Shown here: positions 33,200 to 44,945 of the stretch, piece after piece
Numbering within the stretch: position 1 is the stretch's first letter
How the letters are laid out: each line of letters begins with the position of its first letter
Program-made: the position numbers and the translations under genes
DNA from: Gigaspora rosea
Taxonomy: Eukaryota; Glomeromycota; Glomeromycetes; Diversisporales; Gigasporaceae
NCBI GenBank assembly: GCA_003550325.1
Contig: QKWP01001156.1
Coordinates: forward strand, 33,771 to 97,770
DNA: 64,000 nt
Direction of reading: 5' to 3'
Notes under the pieces: model-generated
Databases searched by the model: none
What the model was told of the DNA's origin: nothing
What the model saw: only the letters and a program-made list of their open reading frames with translations

Positions 33200-34990
33200 T
33201 AAATTAGCCAAATATAATAGTATCAAAAAATCAATAGTAACAAATATTTTAAATAAAAAGAAATATTGGCTCACTATTTTGAATAAGGAACAAAAAAATA
33301 AGAAGTTTCGAGAACCAAAATGGCCAGAATTAGAAAATGCACTTAGCCTCTGGGTTAATAATATATTAATTATGAACCAAAATATCAAAATGTCAATTTT
33401 CAAAATAAACACAAACTTCTTTGCTAAAAGTTTGCATATTGATAATTTTAACCAATCTGTAGATTGGTTAAATAGTTTTAAAAAATAAAATAGGCTTTGT
33501 TAATTTAAAAAGCAAAACAAAAAAGCAAGCATACCTTCTGCTAAATCAATTGCTAATAATCATGCTATTTTATAACAACTTCTTTCTACTTATGGTCTTG
33601 AGGATATTTGGAATGGTGATAAAACTAGTTTTTATTGAAAGATGAAGCCTTTAAGAACCATAGCATTTCTAATATTTTTGGGTACAAAAAAAAAGCCTGC
33701 ATAACTATTATATGCACTATAAATGCAGCAATAACAAAAAAAATAAAGCTTACTTTCATTCATCAATTTAAAAAATCATTTTATACTAAATCTTAATTAT
33801 AATAATCTTCTTGTATACTATTTTTGGAATAACAAAGCATAGATGCAAGTTGATATTTTAACATAGTTTTTCTCAAACTTAATGCTAGAATAAACCAACA
33901 AAATTAAAATATTATTTTTTTTAGTTGATACTATATATTTCTGAAAATAAGCAATCTTTTTTGGGCAAAAAATTGCATAAAAAAATATGGGTTGCTTATT
34001 TTTAAATTGTTGAATTTTTTGAAAAATTGAAAAATATACTAATAAAAAGTTGTTCAAATGATATAAAATTTTTATTAAAGGTATATTTCAATGTTCTGAA
34101 CAAGTTTATTTAATGGTAGTTTTGAGGTTTTTTTAGTAAAATTTGGACTTCTATATGTAGCAACTACTAACAAATTTTTAAAATTTTTAAAAAAAATCAG
34201 AAGAGTTGCTTATTTTTAGAATAGCTTATTTTTGAAAATCTATAGTAATGCTCTTATACATATTATTCTGATGAAACCCAAAAAGAATTAATTAACTTCC
34301 TTATTGAATTTCTTTTTAAAAATACTATATTAATTTTTTAGCTCTGTAATGCTAAAATTATTCATTTCTTTAAATACTACTACAAATATCTTTTTGTACA
34401 AAATTAGATTGAAGCTTATGATAATTTTCAAAGTGGCTATATAAAAAACTAGAAAAATATAATATTTACTATGCATTGCTTAATTTTGCTAAAGCATGAT
34501 CAATAGTATCTTCTGAAATAATTGGAAATTGCTAATAAAAAACTGGTATTCTTCTACTTGAAGCTAACGAAAATAAAGATAGTTTTATTACAGTTCAGAA
34601 GGATTACACTTTAGAAAATAAGCTTGGAAATATTAATTACTTGCCTATTAGTAAATAATTATCCTAGTGCTGACAAATATATTTATATTGAAGACAATAA
34701 GATTGAAAATAGACTTATAAATACAAAAATTTTAATAGAGTTAACTAAGATAAATAAAGAAGAAAATAAACCTGTTAATAATGAAATTATTGAAATAAAA
34801 AAACTTAGTAAACAAAAACAAAAATGGTTATAATTATGATTTTAAGATTTTTGCTTGAGCAAGAAGCAGAATTTGGTAAAGTTGATGATAAAATAAGAAT
34901 TTTAAGATGTTTGTATAGAAGTATTAGACTGAGAGTTGTCAAGAAACTTAAGCAAATGGAATTTGATTAATATTTTATTAAAATACGCTG
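33200..34990 (+). pseudogene. pogo/Tigger-like transposase (CENP-B HTH + DDE), decayed, MITE inside
   Basis: The plus-strand fragments follow the full order of a pogo transposase. First a psq-type HTH (KSIVTNILNKKKYWL), then a CENP-B/Tc5 HTH in the open frame 33279-33488 (REPKWPELENALSLWVNN, FFAKSLHIDNFNQSVDWLN). The DDE core follows with stops: GLEDIWNGDKTSFY (usually 'IFNCDETGLYW', so the catalytic-type D is kept), TIAFLIFLGTKKK, VYYFWNNKAWM-like, and KIKILFFLVDT joined across the MITE to NALIHII. The C-terminal part reads IRLKLMIIFKVAI and, in 34624-34833, NNEIIEIKKLSKQKQKW. At least ten stops make it dead. The family is known to use TA targets, as do several MITEs in this window. Confidence 0.82.
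33931..34245 (+). mobile_element. 315-bp MITE ('aaaataagcaac' family), copy A
   Basis: TA-flanked; ends ctatatatttctgaaaataa and tatttttgaaaatctatag, with the gaaaataagcaa motif repeated just inside both ends. It lies inside the pogo transposase relic between codons for LVD and NALIHII. Copy B (38168-38468) is the same sequence in inverse orientation. Confidence 0.88.
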
Positions 34991-35269
34991 ATTTAATGTA
35001 TTTTTTTGTATTAAACAAGTTTATTAGTGCAAGAAGTTATAATTAATTAGTAAAATTTTATGTAAATGGGATTTTTAATAATTTTATTAATAAAATTAAA
35101 TAAAATACTATGATTCTCTAAATTTTACTAATCAATTTATACTTTTCACCCTAAGTATACATATATGTGTATTCAAATTCAAACTAGCTTGCAAACCTTG
35201 GACCAGCCTGGACCAAAATTATAATCGAGTTTAAGTTTAATATTATAAAACTTTTATAGTAACACAAAG

Positions 35270-35400
35270 CTATTTTGATCTTAGAATCCAGTAAATAGAT
35301 TTTAATAATTTTAAACTTGCTAGAATCCTTTCATTGAAAGGATCATTTTGGTAGTTAAATCATCAAATTTGACCTAGTAGATCAAAAGTTATTAAATATT
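35270..35400. repeat. Single-arm copy of the 4502-4856 inverted repeat
   Basis: Shares ttagaatc, gtaaatagattttaataatt (gtgattagattttagtgatt there), cttgctagaatc.t.tcattg, atcattttggtag.aaatcat and tagtagatcaaaa.ttatt, in order, with the right arm at 4680-4856. Confidence 0.7.
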
Positions 35401-35534
35401 ATATCTAACTTTTAATCATCATAAAATCTAATTGGCTAATTGTAGTATCAGGTGAGGGTAGGGTAGATGGTGGAGTAGACTCATAGTAAAAAAAAATCAG
35501 CTAATTTCTGGAAGCCACCTAACCAGATACAATA

Positions 35535-35772
35535 TGGTTTTTGCCTTGAAAATGACCTTACGGGACTATGTAGATCTTATGAATAAAAATTAAAATTTCT
35601 AGCCATCCAGTAATTCAATTCAAATAAACTTTTTTTTATTTTGTAGAGCTTAGTGAGTTTTACAAAATAAAAAAAAGTTTATTTGAATTGGATTACTAGA
35701 TGGCTAGAAACATTAATTTCTATCCATAAGATCTACATAGTCCTGTAAGGTCATTTTCAAGGCAAAGACCCC
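35535..35772. repeat. Hairpin element, arms ~110 bp
   Basis: The left arm contains tttttgccttgaaaatgacc, gactatgtagatcttat and tggatggctagaaat in complement. The right arm 35660-35772 is its inverted copy, ending ggtcattttcaaggcaaaga. The loop lies at agcttagtgag. The two arms are nearly identical and there is no ORF. Confidence 0.82.
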
Positions 35773-38167
35773 ATATACATCTGAATATATTATTTAATCT
35801 GAATACAATATATAATCTGAATATAATATATAATCTTGATATATATACTATCTATAAAATTATTTTGGATTTTGAAACCTAATATTAAAATTTTTTTAAA
35901 ATAAGTTTGTTTTATTTTACTTAAAATCTAAAATTTTTTGATTTTTTTTTTATTTATTTATTTTTTGAAAGTCTTATCAGTGCTTAAATACAAATTAAAT
36001 CAACTAATTAATTCTTTAATAGAACTCCAAATATCGATAAACTTCTTTCTTGCCAATCTTTGCATTATATAACTTATCTATTATATCATTAACAAGCAAT
36101 TCTCTAATATGGCTCTTCCACCAGCTTTTTTTCTTATCTCTTGTAGAACTGATAATAATTATCTTAAAGTTGAGCTTAGGTAACAAAGCCTTACTTATAT
36201 TATCAAGCTTCTTCCATGCACCTTCACTAGCAAACTCCTCTATCATATCCCAATACTACTTATATATTTTATATACTATCAAATGGTCAAAAGTTTCATC
36301 CTCCTTTTAACAAGCTATACATATACTTATGCTATATGCCTTGGATTTCCTTTTTCTAAAAGTTGACAAGACCAGCACTTTATTGCTTAAATATTTGAAC
36401 CTAAATACTATTCTTTTACTAGCTTCAAGTGATTTGCACTTGATTCTCATCCTTTGCTTATTCAGTTTCCAGAACATTAGCCAATTATGTTTTGGTTCGC
36501 TATCCTTTTTGAAAAACTTTATTATACTTGAGCTTCTCTACTCTGCTTCAAGTCTCATATTCAAAACTAATTTTATTAACTTTTCATAGGTTTCTCTATC
36601 AGAATCTTTTTTTAGTAGATCTTGTATGGACATCTGCAATTACTTCTAATTTTAAATCTAATACCATTATTAACAATGCTCCTTCTTTTGCTAATATGTC
36701 AGCTCTTTCATTCTACTGAATCTTGCTATGTGCTTTAAATTTAACCAACTCCAACTTGATACCTTTTAACATATACAAATCTTTGATTTTGGATACCTAC
36801 TTATAATTCTTCTTTCTACTTCAACTCTTAACATTCTCTAATCTAGTCTTGCATCTTAAACTTGCAAATACAGCAGCACTATCTAATTTAATTACTATCC
36901 TACTATTACTCAAAAATACTAAAACTACTATTCAAGCTGCAACTAATTCTGTTTTGGCCAACGCTGGCCACCCTATAAACTTGACCTTCCCTTTTACTAT
37001 ACTAGTATTATTCTCTTCATCAACTATTACCCAACTTACACTTATTACTGTAGAGCCTTCTCTCTTTACTAACGATCCATCTGTATAAAAACAGTAGTCA
37101 GACTGCTACCTTCTGATTATCACTTCAAGCTGTCCCAATAATTTCTTTTCTAAATCTTTTTCAAAACCTTGTTGTTTGATTAGACTTTTCTCATAACTAA
37201 AAACTTGTAATACTTCTTCTATTCTTGACTCTAATTCATATAACTTTTTTTCACTCTTTCATATTAAAACCAACTAATTCTTTGGTAATTATTGGAACTT
37301 TTTTACTATGCTTAATATGCAATTTGGGTACTACTCCCACCAACTTTTCTTTTCTAACCCAAAACTACCTTTTTGTATCTCTCTCTTGATTCTTTCTACA
37401 AATTGAAGTTTCTAAAACTCTAGAAGCTTTATTTTCTTTATCTTCATCTGAAATTCCTTTTTACTAGCAACTTCATTTTTTTTTTTTTTTTAACTTTTCC
37501 TATAACTAGCTTTTTCTTATTATTATTTAGCACAACCTACTTATATTTTCTCTTGTCCTCTGAAAGTTTTAATGCATAAGTCTTCATTGATAACAAGTTC
37601 TCCACCTAAATTTGAAATCTCTCTTCTGTTACTCTCATACTCTGCTTTTTAATAATTCTCTTTTCTACTTCTTCAAACTATTTTGCTTTTTGGGCCCAAG
37701 AAAATTCAGCTCTCAATACACAAAACTTGTTTCAAGTCAGCATTTTGGTACTATTTTCTTTAATCAACTAGTTAACAAAATAAAGGTTGTATATATTCTT
37801 TAATACTCTTATATGCCTTAGCAAATATTTTTTCTCTAATACTTTTTCTATTGTTGGTCCGAAATTAGTAATGTTCTATAAACTTCTGTTAATTCTAAAG
37901 GAGATTTCTATTTTTTTAGCTTTAACCAATATTTGATATGCTAAATTATTTTTTCAAATTTTTTATAAGCTACAGTTCTTGGAATCTTCCTATTGCTCTG
38001 CTACTAATTCTACTAAAACATATCCTTGTCTAACTCTTATTCTTGTAAATTTACCAACTTGATCAGAGCTATTCAGTTTATTCTGCAAGCTTACTACTTG
38101 CTAGCTCAAAATCTTATGTCCCAGCAATTTGCATCTCTCTAGACCTTAATATATTACAATATAGTTA

Positions 38168-38468
38168 CCGTAGATTCACCAAAATAAGCAACCCCTTGTT
38201 TTTTTTCAAAAATCTCAAAAAATGTGTTAGCAGTTGCTATATATAAACCTTTTTTTTTACTAAGTAAGCTTCAAAAAGTCAATTAAGTAAAGTTGTTCAG
38301 TGCATAAAAATACACTTATAATAAAAATTTGATGTCATTTGGACAACTTTTTATTAGTACATTTTTCAATTTTTTAAAAAACTCAATATTTCGAAAATAA
38401 GCAACCTCTCGTTTTTTTTCGTGTAATTTTTTGGCCAAAAAAGGTTGCTTATTTTCGAAAATATATGG
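38168..38468 (-). mobile_element. 301-bp MITE ('aaaataagcaac' family), copy B
   Basis: TA-flanked. Its reverse complement aligns along its whole length with copy A at 33931-34245 (tttgaacaactttttattag, gaaaaattgaaaaat, ggttgcttattttcgaaaat). It interrupts the LINE relic. Confidence 0.88.
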
Positions 38469-38588
38469 TAGTAGTCGTTACAGACAAACCAATTTTATTC
38501 TTAATAAGGTACAATACTGGTTGGTAAATTTTTTTAATTCTTGCTTAAGATAATTTGAAAGACTGTAATAAATAAGCTAGTTTCAGTA

Positions 38589-38769
38589 GGATCCCGAAGA
38601 ACTCTGATACAACTTAGATCTGAGTTTGTATAATATCAGCCAAATAGGCATATAAAATAGACCAAAATTTAAAAATTTACTATATAAAAATGCAACGTTT
38701 GATGAATTTCTATGCAAAATTTCCTTTTTTAGTAACCTCTGAGTTATATCAGAGTTCTACGGGATCCTG
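38589..38769. mobile_element. 181-bp MITE with 8-bp target duplication TTTCAGTA
   Basis: Inverted ends ggatcccgaagaactctgat and atcagagttctacgggatcc(tg). The 8-mer TTTCAGTA flanks both sides (38581-38588, 38770-38777), as expected for hAT-type insertion. Removal rejoins the LINE reading frame as YLVLK-LAYLLQSF. Confidence 0.83.
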
Positions 38770-39751
38770 TTTCAGTACTAAGTACCTATTATTTGTATAA
38801 ATCAGCTGGCTTATTGACATTTTCTTGTAACATATTGCTATCATAAACTGTCTTACTACCAACTTTGCTTTCTTTTCTAACTGTACTTTATTGGTACTAC
38901 TATTTAGCCAAACTCCAAGCAAACGAATTAAAGATTTCTTTTTTCTACTTGAATACACTTCTTGTTTATTATTATATATCTTTTTTCCTTTCGAATATTT
39001 GTGTTTACAACAAGTAGCTTGGACTTCTTGCTATTAATATAAATATCATTAAACTTAAAGAATCTTTGTGAAATTTGAATTAACTTTTCTATCTGATTTT
39101 TATTCTCAGCTATTCATATAGTGTTATTAGCAAATGCTACTACTGCTTGTTGCAATTTATTTACTTTAACTGAGTTTGTCCTAATAACTAAGAGTTCCTT
39201 ATCTTGAACTCTATAACCAAGTTTAGGATCTTCTTGTATTTGTCTAAGGAGCAGATCATAAAAAATTCTCTATAACAATAGAAAAATTGTTTTAACTTGT
39301 TTGATCCTATCATCTGCTTCAAATATTGTTGCTTTTTTTGAATAGATAAAATATAAAGAATATAAATATATAAATTTTATTTGCTCTTCTTTATAAAAAA
39401 TTTTAATTTATTTTTGAAAACCTAAAATAGGCATTTTTCAAAAATCAATTTCAGTAGTATGTACCTGCCATTGGGGTTTTTTACTTATATTTTGTATTAG
39501 GTACAATCTCTAATAAATTCGATAAATTGCATTTGGTACAAAATATAACAAAAATTCTAATGAATGAAGTTATATAATTGCTATTTAACTATATATAGAT
39601 TTATATTATGATATAGATTTTTATCCAGATATAAATTTTATTTGGAGGGTATGGTGACTAGGGAAGTTGGTAAGTTGTTACCCCAAGTGATAGGTTTAGA
39701 GTATTAATTCTACTGGTGACAGTTTAAAAAAATAGACCTGTGTTCTGGTAA

Positions 39752-40650
39752 TTGCTTCTTATCGATCAGCTTAGTATATTACTTGTAGCCTTGGTACACT
39801 ATCTTGAATGGGAGCTTTCGGGCGTAGTTGTGTATTATTACACAGACAAATCCAAGAAACTAAAAAAAAGACAGAAACTTATTTGGCAAGTTCTGAGTAA
39901 AGAGATAGCAAAGATCTTTGATAGTGCTACCAAAACTGGAGTATTAGAAACCAAAGCTAGAGAACTGGATGACTATGATCTCAGTGACAAGGTCCACCAA
40001 CCTGGCCACCAGAATCACACTGGAGAAAAAGGATCTATGCTATAGAAGTAGGTACTACAGTAGAGAAAGAAAAACCATATAGCACCTAATGCTAGGTAGA
40101 TCAATTCTTCTGAGCTAACTGATTGGTAGTCTGAAATGTACTAGCAAGGACTAGTAGGAAGGTAATTGTGAGTACCGGGGTTGGAGCAAACTTTACAAGA
40201 GCAAAAGTAGATAATGGTAGCGGTTGCAGAGTATTCCCTGACTGCAAGTGTTGGCCTCGGTAAATGTGTAAGTTACTGAAGTATAGGTAATACCTGTATA
40301 GAACAGGAAATGCTTTACCAAGTCTCCCATGAGAATAAATTAGTTCTAAGAAGATATCTGTTAACAGCATCTGGGACTGACCTTGATTTACTTATGTAAT
40401 GGAGGATCTGTACTAGTGATACAAGTAGAATTGGCAGGAGGAACATAGGACCAGAGGGTTTCAATAGACAATCCTCTAGTTGGGTTGTAGGTATGGCAGC
40501 TAGTGTAAAAACTTTGAACAGACTACTTAAATTAAACAACCAAAAGTTGTATATGTGGCTTGTTGTATCCTCATCTATGCAACAAATGCCAGGTTGCTCA
40601 AAGATGCTTTCTTGATCTACAGACTTGAATAAAAGACTTATCTCCAATTC
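39752..40650 (+). pseudogene. Decayed coding region, family not recognised
   Basis: The open frame 39752-40045 has a protein-like composition: KLKKRQKLIWQVLSKEIAKI, then SATKTGVLETKARELDDYDL and SDKVHQPGHQNHTGEKGSM, then TAG. Beyond it, plus-strand fragments NSSELTDWQSEMYQQGLVG, YQVSHENKLVLRRYLLTASG and KVVYVACCILIYATNARLL continue between stops. The minus-strand open frames here are less protein-like. Base composition is less AT-rich than the surroundings, which also suggests former coding sequence. Confidence 0.4.
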
Positions 40651-40955
40651 GAAAACTTTAATATAAAAAATAAAAAATAAAAAAAATAAATTTGTATCTG
40701 GATTTAGATTTGTATTTGAATTTAAATTTACATTTAGATTAATTCAAATATATTTATATTCAAATTTAAATAAAAATAATCTGAATTTTTTTTTAATTCT
40801 AGTTATATCTGAATTAAAAAAATTATCTTGGTTCTAACTCCAGGCAGTCTTGCATGTTTTTCAGAATTGTTTTTGTTGTATAGCTTTATGGTTTTCTAGT
40901 GTTTTGATAGAATGGCCTTATGTATTTCTTTAGTATTCTTGTATGAAAACTAGTA

Positions 40956-41150
40956 CAGAAAGACCTCCTTAAATGCACACTCTTGGAACTATAATAAAAA
41001 ATTTTAAAAATGTGCACTTAGAGAGAAAGTCATTTATAGAGAGCAAATATATAGTGCTATTATAAGCTGGGGCCAGTTAATACTGTGCATTTAAAAAAAT
41101 TTTATATAGAGCATGTATTTATAAAGAGTGCATTTAGAGAGATCTTTCTG
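40956..41150. mobile_element. 195-bp pogo/mariner-type MITE, diverged relative of 29973-30167
   Basis: TA-flanked, with ends cagaaagacctccttaaatg and catttagagagatctttctg. Length and layout match the exon-1 MITE: cct.ctaa.tgcac near the end and an internal aaaatgtgcacttagagag at the same offset. The sequence is drifted towards A/T. Confidence 0.82.
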
Positions 41151-42577
41151 TACTAGCTTCATGGTAGATTTTTTTGTTTTTTTTTGGTTTTTTCTTTTTT
41201 TTGTACATTTTTTTGTGTTCTTGTAAAAGGTGGTCTTTGCATATTTTTTTTTGTTTTTTTTGGAGGTGGCCTTGTACATTTTTCCTATAATATAATAAAT
41301 AGTTTTTTTTTGTTTTTTTGCTAAATATTTTGGTTTGTTAGGTTTTATCTAGATGTAGAATTGCTCTTGGTAAGGTTTTTTTATTTATTTTTTTTCTGTT
41401 TTATTTACTGATTTCTTTGAAGTTATCACTTTTAGAGTTGTCATTCTTTGGAGTCATTGCTTTTTGGTGTCATTACTCTTTGAAGTTGTCATTTTTTGGA
41501 ACATTGTTCTTTGGAGTTGTTGTTTTTTGATGCTATTGTTTTTGGAACTACCAATTTCATTGCCTATAAAGTTTTCATTGATCAAGTTTCATTTATTTCA
41601 ATATAGATTTTATCTAAAGTGGGTAGTTTTGACTCCTTGTTTCAAATTAAGTGAGTGGGTAATTGGGTTTACTTTAATTGAAGTGAGTTGATGGATGGGA
41701 TTTGCTATATATAGACGTTCATATATATATATATATATATATATTGTTTTTTTTAATTAATAAAGTTATTTTTTAAAAAAATTATAAAATCGATTGTGAT
41801 TGGCCAATTGTGAGCAATGAAGCACGTATTGCATGTGCTCGATTTTGATTGGCCAACTAAAGGTAGGTGCATACATTAAAATGAAGTAGTACTGCTATTA
41901 GACCATTCAATATAATGAAGAGGGGATTTGATTCGATCAAAAAATTAATCTAATTATACATCATTTACAAGTTACAGAGTTGAATTAGAAAAGAAGTTGT
42001 AACATTTAAAAATACACAACTTAGATTTTAAGAGATTTATAAAAATTACATTTTAATATATCAAATATTGCAACATAATTTTAAAATCACAATATTTGTA
42101 CACCATTTACAAGCTACAGAATTGAATTTGCTTTACTAGAAAGGGAGTTAGACCATTTTAAAAATACACGATTTTTATTATAAAAATTACTACAAAATTT
42201 TAAAAATTTTGTTTAATGTGTCAATCATATAGTGCCACGATCTAACACCGCAATCAGCTGTTTTCAGCATCAGACAATAATTTTTATAAATAAAGAAGGG
42301 TCGCTAGCCTCAGCATTTTTTATTTTAATGTGATTTTTATGAAATATGTGGTATAGTGTGCTATTATCACAGTGTGAGACTTTACCTCTTCGCCAATTTA
42401 CTCTGATAAATTTATAATAAGAAAAAAAGGTAACTTTAATAATCTGGACTTGAAACTTGTGAATGGACAGGGTTATACATATTCAATAAATATTGAATAA
42501 TTCTCTTTTAATTCCCTTTTATGTCGATTATTTTTTGGCAGAAAAATATTTGACAGTGCATCTATGAGCTGATTATA
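41151..42577. other. T-rich intergenic DNA; direct repeat and (AT)n
   Basis: 41160-41480 is extremely T-rich. (AT)n at 41720-41744. Two direct copies of a ~75-base segment occur at about 41953-42027 and 42098-42175 (catttacaagttacagagtt / catttacaagctacagaatt, then aaaaatacac). No gene seen. Confidence 0.5.
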
Positions 42578-42919
42578 TGGGGTGTCCCCAATTAAAACAG
42601 CCCATATTTACATTTTTTTGAAAAATGAGTTTTCGTTAGATTCATATAAATTTTGACATGATTAACTTTTTTTAATAATAAATGAAAGTTGATTGGCATA
42701 ATAAAAAATCAAGATAATGTAAAAAGAAAAATTACATGAGGCTGCGTAGAGCCAATACGTCACGAGATTATCCGATAGTCACCTGCCATCTTTAACCAAT
42801 CAACATCGTGAAATTTGATTAATCCCGGATCAGTCCGAAAATCAAAACAAGTGATTAAACTCAATTATCTCGAAACCAAATATATGTAAATATGGGCTGT
42901 TTTAATTGGGGACACCCCA
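42578..42919 (+). mobile_element. 342-bp Tc1/mariner-type MITE, copy 3 (diverged subfamily)
   Basis: TA-flanked; ends tggggtgtccccaattaaaa (cagcccatatttacat) and the exact complement at the right. The same internal sequence as copies 1 and 2 (gaggctgcgtagagcca, cccggatcagtccgaaaatc). The TIRs differ from those of copies 1 and 2 at several positions, but left and right still match each other. Confidence 0.92.
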
Positions 42920-43312
42920 TATATAATATCGATATTAATACAGTACAATTAAATAAATTCACTCAATATACACATGTAAAAGTAAACTGATTATGTATGC
43001 GAAATTGAACATCAGGCAAAATAGAGGATACTCGAGAGTCAGGATATCAGAGAATTAATGGATATTTCACAATTGAAAAAGCGTGCTAATTATTTTATAG
43101 TATCATTATCAAAATTAAGTTAGAATGATATCAATAATATTGATCGATTTGCAAAATAAGCATTTACTACGGCAAGAAAGTGACATTGCGAACTCGGTTC
43201 ACATTCTTAGTAATAGTATAACATTCAATTTATATATAAGGCTGTTCGAAATTATAATTTCATTAAGTTAAATTTTCATTCATAATTATTTTCCTAAATT
43301 CAAACTAACCAG

Positions 43313-43753
43313 CATATGTAAAATTTAAGGGAATTTACATCTAAAGGCCCGGAAAATGAAAATAATTACAAATAAGGGCCCAAAGTAAAAATAATTACAT
43401 ATAAATGCCCAAATTTTGAAAAATTTTACTTTGCATTATGCTGATATTGGTTCATTGAACGTCGTCATCACTGTATATGTTCTGCATCATTTCACAATTT
43501 AGACCGATTCCAAATTGATCTAATTCATTCTTAAATTTTGAAACGATCTAACCGGTGAAAAATTAAAAAAATTAAAATTATATGGCCAAGTGATAAAAAT
43601 TATAAATTATTTTATATTGCAAACTTTCATTTGCATAAATAAAAAATAATAAAAACCTTACATAAAATTTTATATAAAAGAAATTAAATAAATAAAATAA
43701 ATTTGCGTAAATTACAATTAAGTTATCAGTTATATTAAAAAAAAATGGTTTAG

Positions 43754-43788
<35 letters not shown>

Positions 43789-44728
43789 CACAAAAAAAAA
43801 ATCTTTCACAGGTTTTTGTCTTGACTAGCATGCTTTGTTACTTGTTGCACAGGACAAATTATCTAATAAAAATGCGTCCCTAGATTATTTTCAATCGGCA
43901 TAATTGTATGAAGTTTTTTATCAATATTTAAAATTTGGGTTATGTGAATCGCTTGGATTTTTAAGTGCAGTTAAACATTAATTAAATTTATTTCAATTCA
44001 TTAAAGGACGTTTGTTTTTCTTTTGACGAATAAAGGGTTCTAATGTTCGATCAAAGGTTTCACGAGCCAGAAAGTTGTATTATTCCATATTAAAGAAATA
44101 ATGGAAAAAAATAGATTTGTTAAAATTAAACATTCGAAAGCTTATTTTTTTTTTGCTTTTTATATGAATTACCGTAATATAATTAATATGACATATAAAT
44201 TATGCAATATATTTGTAGTGTAATAAAATATTTAATATTCAGAGTTCTGATTTTTTTATTAAATTTCGTAGTAGCATTTAAGAATTAACCTAAGTTACTC
44301 CTAAATCGGTGAAAATTTAAGAATGACGTAATCAATTATACATCATTTTAACCAAGATAAGTTCGGCAAGGTTTAGCATGATATTTATAATATCATAATT
44401 TTTATTTAGTTCAAACTAATAAATCTATCCTATATCAAGACTAGTTATAAAACATTAGTGAAGGTTACTATGTGTTAATCAAAGATATCTAGAACCATAA
44501 AAACTCACTTGTATTCGTAGAGAAAGTTAAATTACCTACTTTTAAAAATTGGCTAAAGTAGTTACAATTTTTACATGCAAGCTGCTAAGAAAATAAATGC
44601 AATAGAGTGCCCTTGGTTGTAATATTTTCAAAATTTGGCTTTTATATGTAATTATTTTCCTTATGTGTAATTATTTTCATTTTCCAGGCCTTTATATGTA
44701 AATTCCCCTAAAATTTATATATGCAATC
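43313..44728. mobile_element. 1.4-kb TIR element, TIR ~110 bp with aataattaca sub-repeats
   Basis: The left end from gcatatgtaaaatttaaggg through aatttacat...aaggcccggaaaatg, and two more 'aataattaca.ataa..gccc' units, is mirrored at 44620-44728. The interior has no long ORF and includes a ~36-base A-tract (43760-43800). It may be a non-autonomous derivative of a larger DNA transposon; no transposase is recognisable. Confidence 0.72.
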
Positions 44729-44905
44729 TCATGTGTCATATATATTTGGTATTTTGGAAAATATATATGGGAGTGAGTCAACCAAATTTTTATAACAAAG
44801 GGTTTTATATATTTAAGCAATGATAATTTAACAAGAACTTAACCAAATTTAATAAAATTTTTTTAAAATAAATAATACCAACTTGTAGAATTATTTAAAA
44901 AAATT

Positions 44906-44945
<40 letters not shown>

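Larger units (their letters stand above)
36010..39350 (-). pseudogene. 5'-truncated LINE: RT and RNase H relic with two nested MITEs
   Basis: Reading the minus strand from 39350 down gives reverse-transcriptase sense with stops: QVKTIFLLL, RIFYDLLLRQIQEDPKLGYR, then VVAFANNTI at the place of the FADD motif (both Asp read as Asn), then IQISQRFFKFNDIYINSKKS (KLLVVN), LLGVWLNSS and YLVLK|LAYLLQSFKLS across a MITE. Further on an RNase H domain appears: D of DGSLVKREGSTVISVSWVIV, E of AKTELVAA, D of IVIKLDSAAVFASL (36840-37085). It ends with SWWKSHIRELLVNDIIDKLY before the TAA near 36016. Many stops and frameshifts. Plus-strand open frames here are shadows. It differs from the LINE at 44914-50660, which shows no RNase H in the sequenced part. 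Confidence 0.8.

Noticed and set aside
36050..37803. Several plus-strand open frames of 60-90 codons
   Set aside because: The minus strand reads as LINE RT/RNase H relic here; the plus frames are shadows with no family resemblance.
44893..44906. tttaaaaaaatt as a LINE target-site duplication (matching ~50669)
   Set aside because: Low-complexity match, not directly adjacent to the poly(A) run; the 5' end of the LINE is also uncertain.
44863..44945. Poly-lysine C-terminus of the frame that runs through the N gap
   Set aside because: The frame is open only because N codons are not stops and the poly(T) reads as Lys; it is the poly(A) tail, not protein.
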